Below, in pieces: positions 1 to 14,800 of a DNA stretch of 25,352 nt; within the stretch, counting starts at the first letter, position 1; each line of letters begins with the position of its first letter. The notes beneath the pieces were generated by a model, which was not told where the DNA came from, searched no databases, and was given only the letters and a program-made list of their open reading frames with translations. The position numbers and the translations under genes were made by a program. Location: the NCBI GenBank assembly GCA_002751075.1, contig NAOQ01000754.1, positions 4,011 through 29,362 of the forward strand, read 5' to 3'. The stretch comes from Ichthyophonus hoferi. Taxonomy: Eukaryota > Opisthokonta > Ichthyosporea > Ichthyophonida > Ichthyophonidae.

Positions 1-160
1 TTAGGTAAAGTCGTCTATTATGATAAAACTGTATTATATCACATTAAGTGCGTAAAATCGTTACCTATATACCAATATGGATACGACATGATATATTAAT
101 ACTATAAAAATTACATTATTTCAATATATATATATTATATATGACATATAACGTGAAATA

Positions 161-599
161 TCAATTTATAAACATCTTCAAATGTACTATATTGAGCGCA
201 TTATAAGCATTAGGACCAAATCTACTCGGATAAATTTTAACAACATAATCAGTCCTGAATTGGGGGTCTGCACAAGAACCATGACATGATTCTTATAACA
301 TAATATATATTCTACTGCATGGAGTACAAATTACTTCTCAGGATACTGCGATACAATTGAAGAAAGGTTACAGTTAAACCACATAATAATTTGTAATCAC
401 TACAGTGCCTCCTTGAATTGATATGCTTATTAAAATATAGTTATAAAGTAATATATTACAATAGTATCAAACCAAAACAAACAAGAGAAATAATTAAACA
501 AATATACCTTCTTTTATAAATTTAAATAGGGTTTGAGATTTTGTACTGAGTGTAATAATATTATGTTTATATAAATTTAGACTGCCACAGAGTAAGGGC
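161..599 (-). CDS. 3' end of an unrecognised two-or-more-exon gene
   Basis: Two minus-strand exons join in frame. The upstream exon is 599-508. It follows a very strong acceptor (a T-rich tract ending TTTCACAG), enters in phase 2 and ends at donor GTATAT in phase 1. The last exon is 267-161, after acceptor TTGTGCAG, and ends in TGA (163-161). The split codon becomes Asp. About 65 residues are readable; recognisable stretches are PLLCGSLNLYKHN, FKFIKEDPQFRTD and VVKIYPSRFGPNAYNAL. The phase agreement, the acceptors and the non-repetitive composition support a real gene. I do not recognise the family; the VKIYPSRFG strand faintly resembles the end of a discoidin/DOC-type beta sandwich, which is speculation. 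No convincing first exon or ATG was found between 600 and 988. An open stretch ending at donor GTTTGT near 851 fits the phase but has no Met. The gene would be divergent from MRPL10. Confidence 0.5.
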
Positions 600-718
600 C
601 TGTGAAATAAAACAAAAAAATGACAAGAACAAGGCTTTATTAAATCCAACAAATCGTGCTCTATTATGCTGAAACCAGCAAACAAGTTCTGACAGCCGAT
701 CTCACGGCTCAATAAACA

Positions 719-766
719 TCAGCAAATAGCCAATCGATTCGAAATACATAAAATACTATTTGCTGA
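719..766. repeat. 11-bp perfect inverted repeat (hairpin)
   Basis: TCAGCAAATAG at 719-729 is the exact reverse complement of CTATTTGCTGA at 756-766, with a 26-base loop that contains CCAATCGATTCG. It lies in the short region between the divergent 5' gene and MRPL10, so it could be a regulatory hairpin or the remains of a small inverted-repeat element. Confidence 0.6.
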
Positions 767-988
767 CACGGTATACAACAATAAAATTTAAATTACAAAC
801 CAATGAAAACTACTTAATTACAAATAATTTTAAAACGTATTGTAAACAAACCTCCATGCAAATTTTGATGCGACCACACAAGTGCGTCGAATAAACAACT
901 AGGAAATTATTATTATCATTGTCTGGTCAGACTTATAATTTCGAAAGAAAAAGAAATACAATATATAAAAGAAGTTGACCTTATAAAC

Positions 989-3750
989 ATGTTAAGAGCT
1001 ATAACATGTTCAGTCAGGCCCTCAAGCCTACAGGTTTTTAGCCAGCCTTTACGCCACTATTCTATTGCAGCTATAGAACCAGCTGCCATAAAACGCACTC
1101 CAGTAGAGTTTATCAACTTTCCTAATGACACAACAGGGCCAAAAAAAGAACGTATTGCTTGGGATATAAAAGATGTTCTTGAAACAAGCAATATTATTCT
1201 CATCTTTCAGCACAACAGCCTAAACTCTCGTGAATGGCTTGCGTAAGCATCTATAAACATCCCATTCATTTTTCATTTATAGACCGCACCTTCTTCCCAC
1301 GCCTTTCCTATCCCTTTCATTCTACTATTTATCTGGTTGGTTTAAATTTTTTTTTGTTTTTTTTTGTTTTTCCTTCCTTCCTTCTTTTGCGTTTTATTTT
1401 ATTTTAAATATATGCTTACCACTGACACGCCACTCTCACGCTCAACTTTCCCCCCATTTTTTATCTATTATCATCTCAACTACCACTTTTCCTACATCTT
1501 ATTATTTTTACAGCATATTTATATATCAGTCTATAAACGCGTTCTTGCATAAACAAGATGTATATATATGTACATGAGTGAAAATACCGATATACCTTTG
1601 GTAATACTTAAAGATTGACTGAATTTGATTATAACTTTATGTTGCACCATTAGATAACATTCTATTTCCCTGTCTATTCTTTATTATTTTATTTTTGATA
1701 TAGATTTTTATCGAATTAAAAAAGTAAAGTTATAATCCCACTAATATTAAACTTTATGATTTTATTTCCACAAGATAAAAAAAAAGCCTCACACTCCTTG
1801 TATTCCCCACAGACTCCGTAAGAAATTAAAGGCCAAACAATGGCATGCATCATTATTTCCCAATAAATTTCTTAAAGTGGCTATTACTGGAACACGATTT
1901 GCACCCATTATGCCCTTCCTTAACAACCAAATAGTTCTAATTCATACACCATATGCCAATGTCAATGCTATACTTAAACAGCTTGACACCTTCGGAAATA
2001 AACTGGTAGGTTAAAGAAAGCCATACCTCTAATTATGATTTTATTGCCTTTTTACTATTATTTTTATTAGTATATATTTTCTATATGACATTCTCTTTAT
2101 TTTTATTTTAAAAGTTTATGTTTTGTTTTGCTATTATTTTATTTCATACCTTTTTATTGGTTTTTGAGGGTGGAAGTGAGATATTGTTATAGATGGTAGT
2201 AATATTGTATCCTAGATTTCCTAATATTGTGTATTTAACACGCATTTGGTTACCTTATTAGATATTAGAAGTCTTTATGTAGACTTAAATAGTATAAGGA
2301 TTAGGTTTAACATATTCAAACCAATAAATGTTTTTAAAGCCCATTTATTTTTTAAATCAATTTTAATGTTAATTGCCTAAAGCATTATTGGTCGATCGCT
2401 CTTATATGACCAATGCAGACCTATGGCAATTACGTATTTCATTGGTTATTGCCGTTATTATTTTAGTAACAGATTTAGCTAGCCACTAGCATTATTCATA
2501 TAAATAGGGTAACCAAATGCTATGACTGTACAAGAAAAATATATTTTTAATTCTATATCAAACCATTCCATGTATCAACAATATACAATAGTCCAAGTAT
2601 AAACTATTTATATATACAAGTCTCTAGATTGGCCTAACATCTTTTAAAACAATTTACGCCACTTATTAGTAGCAGAATAGGCCTTGATAGATAGATAATA
2701 ATAACTGTATGATTGGTCGGATATTTTCTTCCTCCTTCCACTTATACCACCACTGCATCTTCCTTCTTTCTCCTTCTAGTTATTACTTAGTATGTACACA
2801 GAAAGCACAGTCCTAAACACAGACATGGTCAAAGAATATCTTACTCTACCCCATATTGAGTCCCTTTATGGCGATCTGCTTTCTCTTCTCACTGCAGATA
2901 GTAACCAGCTGGTGGCTGGTCTACAGGTAGGCGATATATATGTATCGATATTTTTATAGTATTTGTATAGTATTTATATATAGTAATTTTATAGAATATG
3001 TGTAGGTTAGATGATGTTTGTATCAAGTACATATAGTGTATGTATAAGGCATGTATACGTACAATAAACATACGCCCAACATTACATATATATATAGATG
3101 TATATACATAAGTAAATATAAAAAAATATAGATAGTTGCACAAACATAAATGCATACACAGAGTATATATTAATATATACAAATGAAAAGCTGTCTATTC
3201 ATACATGTATACATTTACATAATATCAATAACTATACATATATTCACAACTTTATGAGCTAAGCGATTGGTCACCTGATCCTGATTTATATTATATATCA
3301 TTCTATTCGCTGAATTTAGCCACGTTTCTCAGCGAATTTTTAATGGGATCTCATTATATGTCCCTCTTGTATTGGCAGAATGTCGGCTACACATATATAC
3401 AATATAATTAATAAATAACAAATAAAATAATTATATGAATGCGCCCATGATACAATGACGTAGTATTATTTATCCAATGATAAAAGTAATGCTAAATGAT
3501 AAGTGGTCCTACATCACAGGATCTTAGGTGACGCCATGGCACAACAATGGTATTCATAGTTCATAATCTTTGCTCGCCAATCTCTTTCATTTATTCTTCT
3601 AACTAAATCGAAATCTATACGTATATCCCGCTGCTAACGGTATTACCTTTTAACCTATTACAGAAACATCAAAACAGTCTTGTCGAATCACTGTCTCATT
3701 ACGTGGCAACCCAAGAGAAGATTAATAAAAAAGATCCAAGTAGCGAATGA
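989..3750 (+). CDS. MRPL10: mitochondrial large ribosomal subunit protein uL10m (MRPL10)
   Basis: Four exons, 989-1242, 1813-2005, 2780-2926 and 3664-3750, join to 681 bases and 226 aa. Intron phases are 2, 0 and 0; donors are GTAAGC, GTAGGT and GTAGGC; acceptors are CCACAG, TTCTAG and TTACAG. uL10m is part of the L7/L12 stalk base of the mitochondrial ribosome and binds 16S-type rRNA. Family evidence: the order VLETSNIILIFQHNSL, then LRKKLKAK, then FPNKFLKVAI, then a stretch with LLLSMYTESTVL and YLTLPHIESLYGDLL matches the animal MRPL10 layout (human 261 aa). The first 30 or so residues are rich in Arg, Ser and Ala without early acids, as in a mitochondrial presequence. The ATG at 989 is the first in frame and sits 18 bases after TATAAAAG. 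The C-terminus is short and charged (KKDPSSE). No close poly(A) signal is clear. Confidence 0.93.
2242..2520. mobile_element. MITE-like element with 13-bp terminal inverted repeats
   Basis: GCATTTGGTTACC at 2242-2254 is mirrored exactly by GGTAACCAAATGC at 2508-2520. Pairing continues inward with one mismatch (about 17 of 18 positions). The 279-base interval has no ORF and lies wholly inside MRPL10 intron 2. No clear target-site duplication flanks it, so it is old, or the true ends differ. Family not assignable. Confidence 0.45.
3305..3337. repeat. small hairpin in MRPL10 intron 3
   Basis: ATTCGCTGA (3305-3313) pairs perfectly with TCAGCGAAT (3329-3337) across a 15-base loop. It may be chance or part of a degraded inverted-repeat element. 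Confidence 0.4.
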
Positions 3751-4545
3751 GGAAATAGCATTATGTTTTTAAACCAATCAAAGAACATGCTAAAAGAGCA
3801 AAGCATATTTTAGTTTCGTTTACTAATGCTTTTTTACTAGTATAGGGACTATAAAATCAAGTGTGCAACTATATGATGCCCAATCCTTTGATTCTATTGT
3901 CAAACTACCATTCTACACATGACCAATATAATAGTGATAAATAGCCAATTAGACGTTCCACATACCTGGTTGAAATACACAAATAATGTGCGAGTACAGA
4001 GTGCCAACTAAGGTTTCCATTGGTTGATAATAATATGTAATACAAATACAGTTTAACCAATAAATCTTGCTGTTGTATTAGTACTACATTAAAATCCAAA
4101 TATAATGGCATGAAGAGGCTATTGAATGGTCAGATAATAAATCATGCCTTCAAACAAATAGGGTAATATCAATGAGCATTGGTTAGAAATCAGATGTGAA
4201 AAGGAAGGGGTTGATTGTGGAACATGTGTCTATATTTTACTACCATATGCTATCTTTAAAAAATATGAAAGGGTTTTGTCTGACAAGATTCATCTCTTAT
4301 GTTCTGCAGGTATACTGAATAATGTCCTTCTCCCTTAAATAAATTCTCTACTTGCAATTGCGGCTGCCATGCATAATGGTTGAGAGAATAGCTATAATAT
4401 TGAAATAAGAACCACAACATAGTAAAATAGCTACTACAACCCAACAAAATTATAACTACAGATGGAAATCCGCATAATTGTACGTGTAAAACAAGTTTAT
4501 TGGTTTTATTAGTAGTTATGGTAACTACTTAGCAGGCCAACCTGC
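3751..4545. other. intergenic region between convergent genes
   Basis: This holds the 3' flanks of MRPL10 and of the iminopeptidase gene. No supportable exon was seen on either strand. Two AATAAA signals for the minus-strand gene lie at 4510-4505 and 4501-4496. AATAAA on the plus strand at 4059-4064 and 4137-4142 is about 310-390 bases past the MRPL10 stop and could serve it. Confidence 0.5.
4496..4510 (-). terminator. poly(A) signals of the iminopeptidase gene
   Basis: TTTATT occurs at 4505-4510 and 4496-4501 on the plus strand. This gives two AATAAA hexamers on the transcript, about 36-50 bases after the TAG stop, a normal spacing for cleavage and polyadenylation. Confidence 0.55.
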
Positions 4546-8360
<3,815 letters not shown>

Positions 8361-9202
8361 CGAGGTAATGGACCTATAACCAAACAATGTTTTTAAATAA
8401 TATAAACGGAGTAAATCAATAATAAATGATGTAAATAGAGGTGAGAGATCATACACCAATGATAATACATATACTAAACGTATAGATATTATAAACCAAT
8501 TATAATCGATATCATGAAGTAAATAGATTGTAAACTAATATTATCCGTTGGAATAGAATAAGGTGGGTAAATAAATATGATTTGGATCAAAAATTACCAG
8601 TACTGTAGGTTGCTTACAATATATACAAATAGAGCAAATATATATATAATAAAAATTAATAGCTACCCTATAATAAATAATAAATATTTAAATACAGAGA
8701 AATATTATATTTACTTTTATAAGTTATTTTTTTCCCTTCTATTATTGTTTTCTAGTCGCTTTATTTAACTATTATATATATATTTCTAGTGCAATAATAG
8801 TTTTTATTATATTTTATTTAATTGGCTTGATAGCATTGGTTTTAAGTTCCTAATATGACTAATTTTTTATGGAGGAATAATAAAAACTCAACTAATAGTA
8901 TAGCAGAATAACAGACTTAGTGGGAAAATACAAACCACTGATATGGAGCTAGTCTTGACTTATCACTGATAAGTTGTTAATAAAAGACTGAAACTAAATA
9001 TAACGTAATATAATATAATATAATATAATGGTATATTATATTAAATGTAGGAAAAGCAGACATCACAATAATCACAATAATCAATAATATCAATATAATA
9101 AAACACTTAATTGTATCGTGTAATATTATATTACGTAAAACCTAAAAGACTGAAAAGGCATTGGCCTCAGTTTGCCATCTTACTACTCCTTTAAAGTTAA
9201 CT
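8361..9202. promoter_or_regulatory. divergent intergenic region, iminopeptidase / membrane-protein gene
   Basis: This gap separates two head-to-head start codons and probably holds both promoters. It contains AT microsatellites and an inverted-repeat element listed separately. Just before the plus-strand gene lies GCCATCTT (9174-9181), the complement of AAGATGGC, a motif often found at animal transcription or translation starts (YY1-like). The promoter role is inferred from position only. Confidence 0.35.
8981..9155. mobile_element. small inverted-repeat element flanked by a 13-bp direct repeat
   Basis: ACGTAATATAATAT (9003-9016) is mirrored exactly at 9123-9136. Outside these, TAAAAGACTGAAA occurs at 8981-8993 and again at 9143-9155. 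The left inverted repeat merges into an AATAT microsatellite (to about 9030). The layout resembles a non-autonomous DNA element with a duplicated target. However, 13 bases is long for such duplications, and 6-9 bases separate each direct repeat from the inverted repeats. Confidence 0.4.
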
Positions 9203-10370
9203 ATGGTTGATGCTTCTGAGGACTCCGAGTGGAGCTGGCAACATGCTGCTTCAGGAGGAAGAGAATATATAGAGGGGTGGAGTTTTGATTATACGACTAT
9301 AGGGGTAAGTCTGTAGTATGATGTTCTATGAAGCATCTAATGTACAAGATTTATGGGTCTATAATCTTTTCTCTATATTTGAAGTTCATTGATTATGACG
9401 TAACTAATTCTTTTAAATTAAGATTATGCTAGAAGTATACTCTGTATTTTTTGATTATTACTAGCAATTAAAGCTTTTAGGGAAGAGTTATCTGGTGGTA
9501 GCGGGGATTGCCATTCATCTAACCGTGTTTTGCTACTATGATGACGACCCTTTGCTCACATCAGTATACTAGTCATATAGGCGCATGGATAAAAGCCCAT
9601 ACACACTTTATAAAGAAAGAGCTTCACATTGGTAGCTTTAAATATGTATCTCATCTATAGATTATTCTTTTACAGTTTTTAGACGTGGTGAAATGGTTTG
9701 CTATATTGGTCCTCCTTACAACAATAGTTGAATGTGAGTATCCTCCCTTTCTATATGCCCCTGGAAATATACATTTGTCAAAGATTGGCAGTAAAATTAT
9801 TGCTTGTTATGTATGTTTTTTTCGGAATATCTTCCTGGTGTAGTTTGTACATATATCATATATCAAATTGTATTGACAAGGTTGTATAAACGGCTGTAGC
9901 AACAGATTTACATCTATACATGAACTTCAATAAAAATCCCAATAGCCTTACCTGGGTGCCAATGCTCCATACACGGACTTGAATAAAAATACAAAGAGCC
10001 TTATATGGATACCAATGCCCATATATTGTACGCACTGGTATTACATATGTTTATAGAAGCCTGTGTACATTTATATTAGCACCTCATCACCATAATAGCA
10101 TAATACCTCCTCCACTACCCCCTATCTCATGTTAGTTATAACTCCCTTTCCCTTCTGATAGTTATTCGCGACTATGTGATTGGAGGACGGTCATTCCTTG
10201 AGGATCTTAAGGATATGATGAATGAGGCCAAAGAGATGACAGACAAGAGATTAAAACCATCTACCAATGCTGAGAAGAAAGCCAAGGACAATAGAAAAGA
10301 GAGGCGAGAGAAGAGGGAGAGAGGGGTCCCTGCCAAGAGGAAACATGTCGTTACAAGATCTAGCGAATAG
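9203..10370 (+). CDS. unrecognised small single-pass membrane protein, 122 aa
   Basis: Three exons, 9203-9304, 9676-9733 and 10162-10370, with phases 0 and 1. Donors are GTAAGT and GTGAGT; acceptors are TTTACAG and GATAG. The N-terminal 34 residues are acidic and aromatic (SEDSEWSWQHAASGG). Exon 2 encodes most of a membrane helix (residues 35-56, FLDVVKWFAILVLLTTIVEF). The remainder, from IRDYVIGGRSFLEDL on, becomes a strongly charged, Lys/Arg-rich tail likely to be helical, ending in HVVTRSSE. No signal peptidase site is evident, so a signal-anchor protein is likely; which side the tail faces is not determined. Codon phase, splice sites and non-repetitive composition support it. I do not recognise the family and assign no function. 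It is divergent from the iminopeptidase gene and convergent with the TBC gene. Confidence 0.75.
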
Positions 10371-11394
10371 TTAAAATACGTTAAAATTATATAACGTGCA
10401 ATTATAGGTTTTAGGTCTTTTAAAATAAGTAAGAGAAAATGAAATGGCATTTTATATGCTTACTGAAGATAGATAGATATAAATGTTATATTGTTTTTCA
10501 TGTTATTTTGGACTGATATTGAGTATGTTAGGTTATATTCATTTATATTTATGGAAGAATGAGAAACTTGTTTTAAAATTACCCTGTTAGTGAAGGATTA
10601 TGTAATATGGTCGTATGACTGTATTTTACTGGAGCATAGGCATGTTGGGATATTCTCTCTCAATCAGATGGGTTCATTAAATACTTTAATATTCTTTTTT
10701 TTTTGAATGAAAACCAGTGTACCATTAATAGAGGTAGATTAACATATAAATGTAAATTATATATATTTATATTCATTATAAAGTTGAGATTATGCCAGTA
10801 GTACACAAGAGATAAAATACAACTCAGTGTTTACCGGTATAAAATGAATGCAATGTGAGTAAATTATTTGGTAATAAAAATTTAAAAAACCATTTTAAAA
10901 ATTACAAATACTTATTAATACACTTTATTGTTATTATGTTGGAGACCCTTTATAAATGCCAATTAAAACTAATATACACAAGAGTTTGCCAATCAAACTG
11001 AACACATTACAATATTGTTCTCCTTGTTCCATTTATACCTTTTAGTGGATCCTATCAATACACATACGCAGTTTTAACTATTCAATTACACAATATACAA
11101 CATATACAGTGCTAAACAATTTATTTCTTATGGAATCTATGCTATTCTTATTGCTATTGTTCCATTATTCTGGACAACACTAATGCCTAATGTCATAATG
11201 TCGTTGAAAGGAATGTGGAACTGAGCTAATACGGGTATATCTATTGCGGTATGTCCATAACCACAATTAATAATACAACACTATTCATTCGGGTCATTTA
11301 CAAAAAAATACGGAATACAGTTTTTTAGCGGGTTTGCCTCCACAATATTGTCGCTGCAAGGAAATATTTCCTCGGATCACATGATGTGTTACCA
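10371..11394. other. intergenic / 3' flanking DNA
   Basis: This stretch lies between the convergent membrane-protein and TBC genes. No exon could be supported. TTTATT at 11120-11125 is an AATAAA on the minus strand, about 270 bases beyond the possible extra TBC exon at 11452-11396. A plus-strand AATAAA lies near 10873. The rest is AT-rich with short A and T runs. Confidence 0.5.
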
Positions 11395-11395
11395 A

Positions 11396-11452
11396 TCAAG
11401 CGTCTGTAACAAGCAGTCCATCTTCGTTGTCAGGGATATCTTGGGGAAAGAT
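11396..11452 (-). CDS. possible alternative last exon of the TBC gene
   Basis: After CATTAG the minus strand reads open for 18 codons and stops at TGA (11398-11396). It includes FPQDIPDNEDGLLVTDA, an acidic, protein-like tail. A second possible acceptor (CCCCAAG) lies inside it. The main TBC exon already ends in a stop at 11895. Joining here would need a weak GTTGAG donor just before that stop, which in phase would give Asp-Ile-Pro-Asp. Alternatively it is 3' UTR, since a good donor (GAGGTAACA) lies 2 bases after the stop. Confidence 0.25.
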   Translation of the reverse strand: MFPQDIPDNEDGLLVTDA

Positions 11453-11894
11453 CTAATGATTGGGTATTGCAAAGGTTGTTACGTCATGTATTATGAAAAA
11501 TAAACTATTTTAATTTTAAGATGAAGCTGTAAATGGGTTTTAAATTTTGAAACAGCTCTTGGCTCAACGCAATGATATAATTTATAAAAATATAACTGGT
11601 TAATGCCCATTAAGTTACAGTCAATTGAACCAATGAATTTGTAATAGCTATATCATAATACGGTGTTAGACTATATTGCATATATATCTAAAAAAAGGGC
11701 AACAGTGTTGATATATTCTATATATTTACAATAAAAAATACCAAAAATATCATATCGATAGGAGTATGCAAGTAAAATATTGGAGAAATATGTAGCAACG
11801 TAGGACAGAGAACATTATAATACAAATAAAACAACAAATGGAAAGATAAATGTTAAAATAAAAACCAGTCAAAAAGACATCACTATATGTTACC

Positions 11895-14800
11895 TCAACC
11901 AAAATGTAGATTTAAATGCCCCAAGGCCACCGCTTGCGCTTTAGTTTTTAAACGGTGTTCTTTGATTCGTTGTTCTTTTAATTGCTTGGTAGTCACTAGT
12001 TTAAGATCTTGATATGAATGCTGGGGAGAGTATTAATATAAATATAAATGGAATTATATATATATATCTGTTTAAAAAATACGCATGATAATTTAACCAA
12101 GTCCATTGTGATTGAAACATTATAAATCTAGCAACCAATGATAATAACATGATAATTGCATAAAAAAGATGGGTGAAAAAGTAAGGCATAAAGATTGGTA
12201 TTATTATTAACAAATCGAATATTATATTAGGAATATACACATACACATTATATTTCCCATCCTATCATATGCATGCATTATATTAACTATCTCATCAGAG
12301 ACATGTATGCACTGTGGGAGTAAGATGATGTGACAGCCAAGTAGATTCGAGGTAGAATGTGAGTATAAATCTTACATGAAATAATTCATTGCAATTCCAC
12401 AGCGTGGAGGGCATCTCCTACAGGGGTAAATGATTGGTACATTGTCAGTCATTAATTATATATAGTGAAATATAAATATGACAGTCATAAAAAAAGTTTC
12501 CAATATATATAGATTAAACCCGAGACGAGAGCAAGGATATAGATATTTATAGTAAAAACAAAACGAAACCAAGATGGAGTCTAATGTGTATTGAATAGAA
12601 TACAGAAAATGATAGCGAGATAGAGAGAAAAATGTGCTGGTATAGGAGCCCTATATATTAGTATTGTTATTTAAACTATACTACATACATTTTTACTTGT
12701 TATACTATGTAAGGATTGCATATGTGCATATACGTTTTTCTCGATTTTACATATTATACTACACCTAATATGGGAATCAATTTTATTGGTCCAAAGTACC
12801 AACCTAGGAATGCTTTCATCAACCAGAAATACTCTACACCTTCATTATATTATAACTACAAATGCATTAAAATTTTAACACTTTGTTGTAAAAAGTAATT
12901 TATTCTATAGTGTAATAGAAACGTAAATATAAAAGAAAACAACTCGGTGGCCGTAAAAATACCAGTATAAACAACGGGACATATAGATTTTTGTAAATTA
13001 TTTGTTAGAGTCATCAGGGTACAATTGTAACCTGGTTGATGTCTAGAGGGATATACAGTAAATTACNNNNNNNNNNNNNNNNNNNNNNNNNNNNNNNNNN
13101 NNNNNNNNNNNNNNNNNNNNNNNNNNNNNNNNNNNNNNNNNNNNNNNNNNNNNNNNNNNNNNNNNNNNNNNNNNNNNNNNNNNNNNNNNNNNNNNNNNNN
13201 NNNNNNNNNNNNNNNNNNNNNNNNNNNNNNNNNNNNNNNNNNNNNNNNNNNNNNNNNNNNNNNNNNNNNNNNNNNNNNNNNNNNNNNNNNNNNNNNNNNN
13301 NNNNNNNNNNNNNNNNNNNNNNNNNNNNNNNNNNNNNNNNNNNNNNNNNNNNNNNNNNNNNNNNNNNNNNNNNNNNNNNNNNNNNNNNNNNNNNNNNNNN
13401 NNNNNNNNNNNNNNNNNNNNNNNNNNNNNNNNNNNNNNNNNNNNNNNNNNNNNNNNNNNNNNNNNNNNNNNNNNNNNNNNNNNNNNNNNNNNNNNNNNNN
13501 NNNNNNNNNNNNNNNNNNNNNNNNNNNNNNNNNNNNNNNNNNNNNNNNNNNNNNNNNNNNNNNNNNNNNNNNNNNNNNNNNNNNNNNNNNNNNNNNNNNN
13601 NNNNNNNNNNNNNNNNNNNNNNNNNNNNNNNNNNNNNNNNNNNNNNNNNNNNNNNNNNNNNNNNNNNNNNNNNNNNNNNNNNNNNNNNNNNNNNNNNNNA
13701 AAGATATACTAGGGTATATGTGAGATATAAGTAATTCAATGATAATTAAAATAGAATGAGAGAAGGGCAAATACATTATGTTATACTACAGATAAAAAGG
13801 TAAGGAAATGGTACAGTGTACAGTAGTAGAAGGGGAGATGTCAGTAAAATATGTTTACGGGAATACCACGTGCTTTAATCTTTTTTTTTTTTAAAAAAAA
13901 TATAGTTAAAACTGATATTTTATTTGTAGTTCATGATTATTTCAATCGGCATGTCGCATTTATAATTTTAATATAGCTTTATATATATAAATCAATCAAT
14001 ATGATTGCACAAAAGGTACTATACTAGTAAGGTAATTTAAAATTTAAAACCATGCAGTGATTGGATGATGCAGGTTGTTAATAGATTAAAGTAAAAGCCA
14101 ATATTAAATAATATCTTATTTTTTTAATTCGTTTTTAGTGAGGTATTTATTATAGCATAATTGAATAACATAATCAGCGGTAGATCAATGAAACTTGTGC
14201 ATTTTTCTTTTTTAAAAAAAAATAAAGAAGATATATACACTAGAATTATAACAGGGTAAAACATATACCTTAAAAACTCTAAATATGTTATCGTGTTGAT
14301 CTTCTTTTAATAGGTCGTCCTATAAAGTAGTTATTAGTAGAGGTAGTAAAGTAGATTAGTATACCATATATAGAATAGATTAATACACCATATATAGAAC
14401 AGATTAGTACACCATATATAGAATAGATTAATACACCATATATAGAATAGATTAGTACACCATATATAGAATAGATTAATACAGCATATATAGAATAGAT
14501 TAGTACACCATATATAGAATAGATTAGTACACCATATATAGAATAGATTAATACACCATATATAGAGTAGTGGTTAGGTTATAAATGTGTAGGTAGTTGG
14601 AGCGTGTAGGCATGGCTAGATATACAGGAACTTCAGATATACCAAACACGCTATTATTGGCACGGCTTGTTTATACTAAGTTTTAATTATAAATAACAAA
14701 ATGGTTAATGAGCTATTTACAGGTTGTGGGACTATAGGCTCTAAACTTGGTTCAAATATTATAATTATATAGTTAATTAAATGACCTCGTAAAATTAATT

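Noticed and set aside
2889-3182. 97-residue minus-strand frame in MRPL10 intron 3
   Set aside because: Composition follows the ATATAC-rich intron, with no splice sites or homology that I can recognise.
9539-9640. Possible C/D snoRNA in an intron (ATGATGA box)
   Set aside because: No CTGA D box at a fitting distance and no closing stem. Similar C-box-like strings elsewhere (12325, 17832) also lack partners.
10176-10370. 64-residue gene starting at GTG
   Set aside because: It is the last exon of the membrane-protein gene, entered by splicing at 10162; there is no ATG start.
13014-13776. Open frames of about 240 residues across 13067-13699
   Set aside because: Most residues are N, so the absence of stops means nothing.
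14353-14568. CRISPR-like array
   Set aside because: The 24-base units are contiguous with no spacers, in an intron of a eukaryotic gene.
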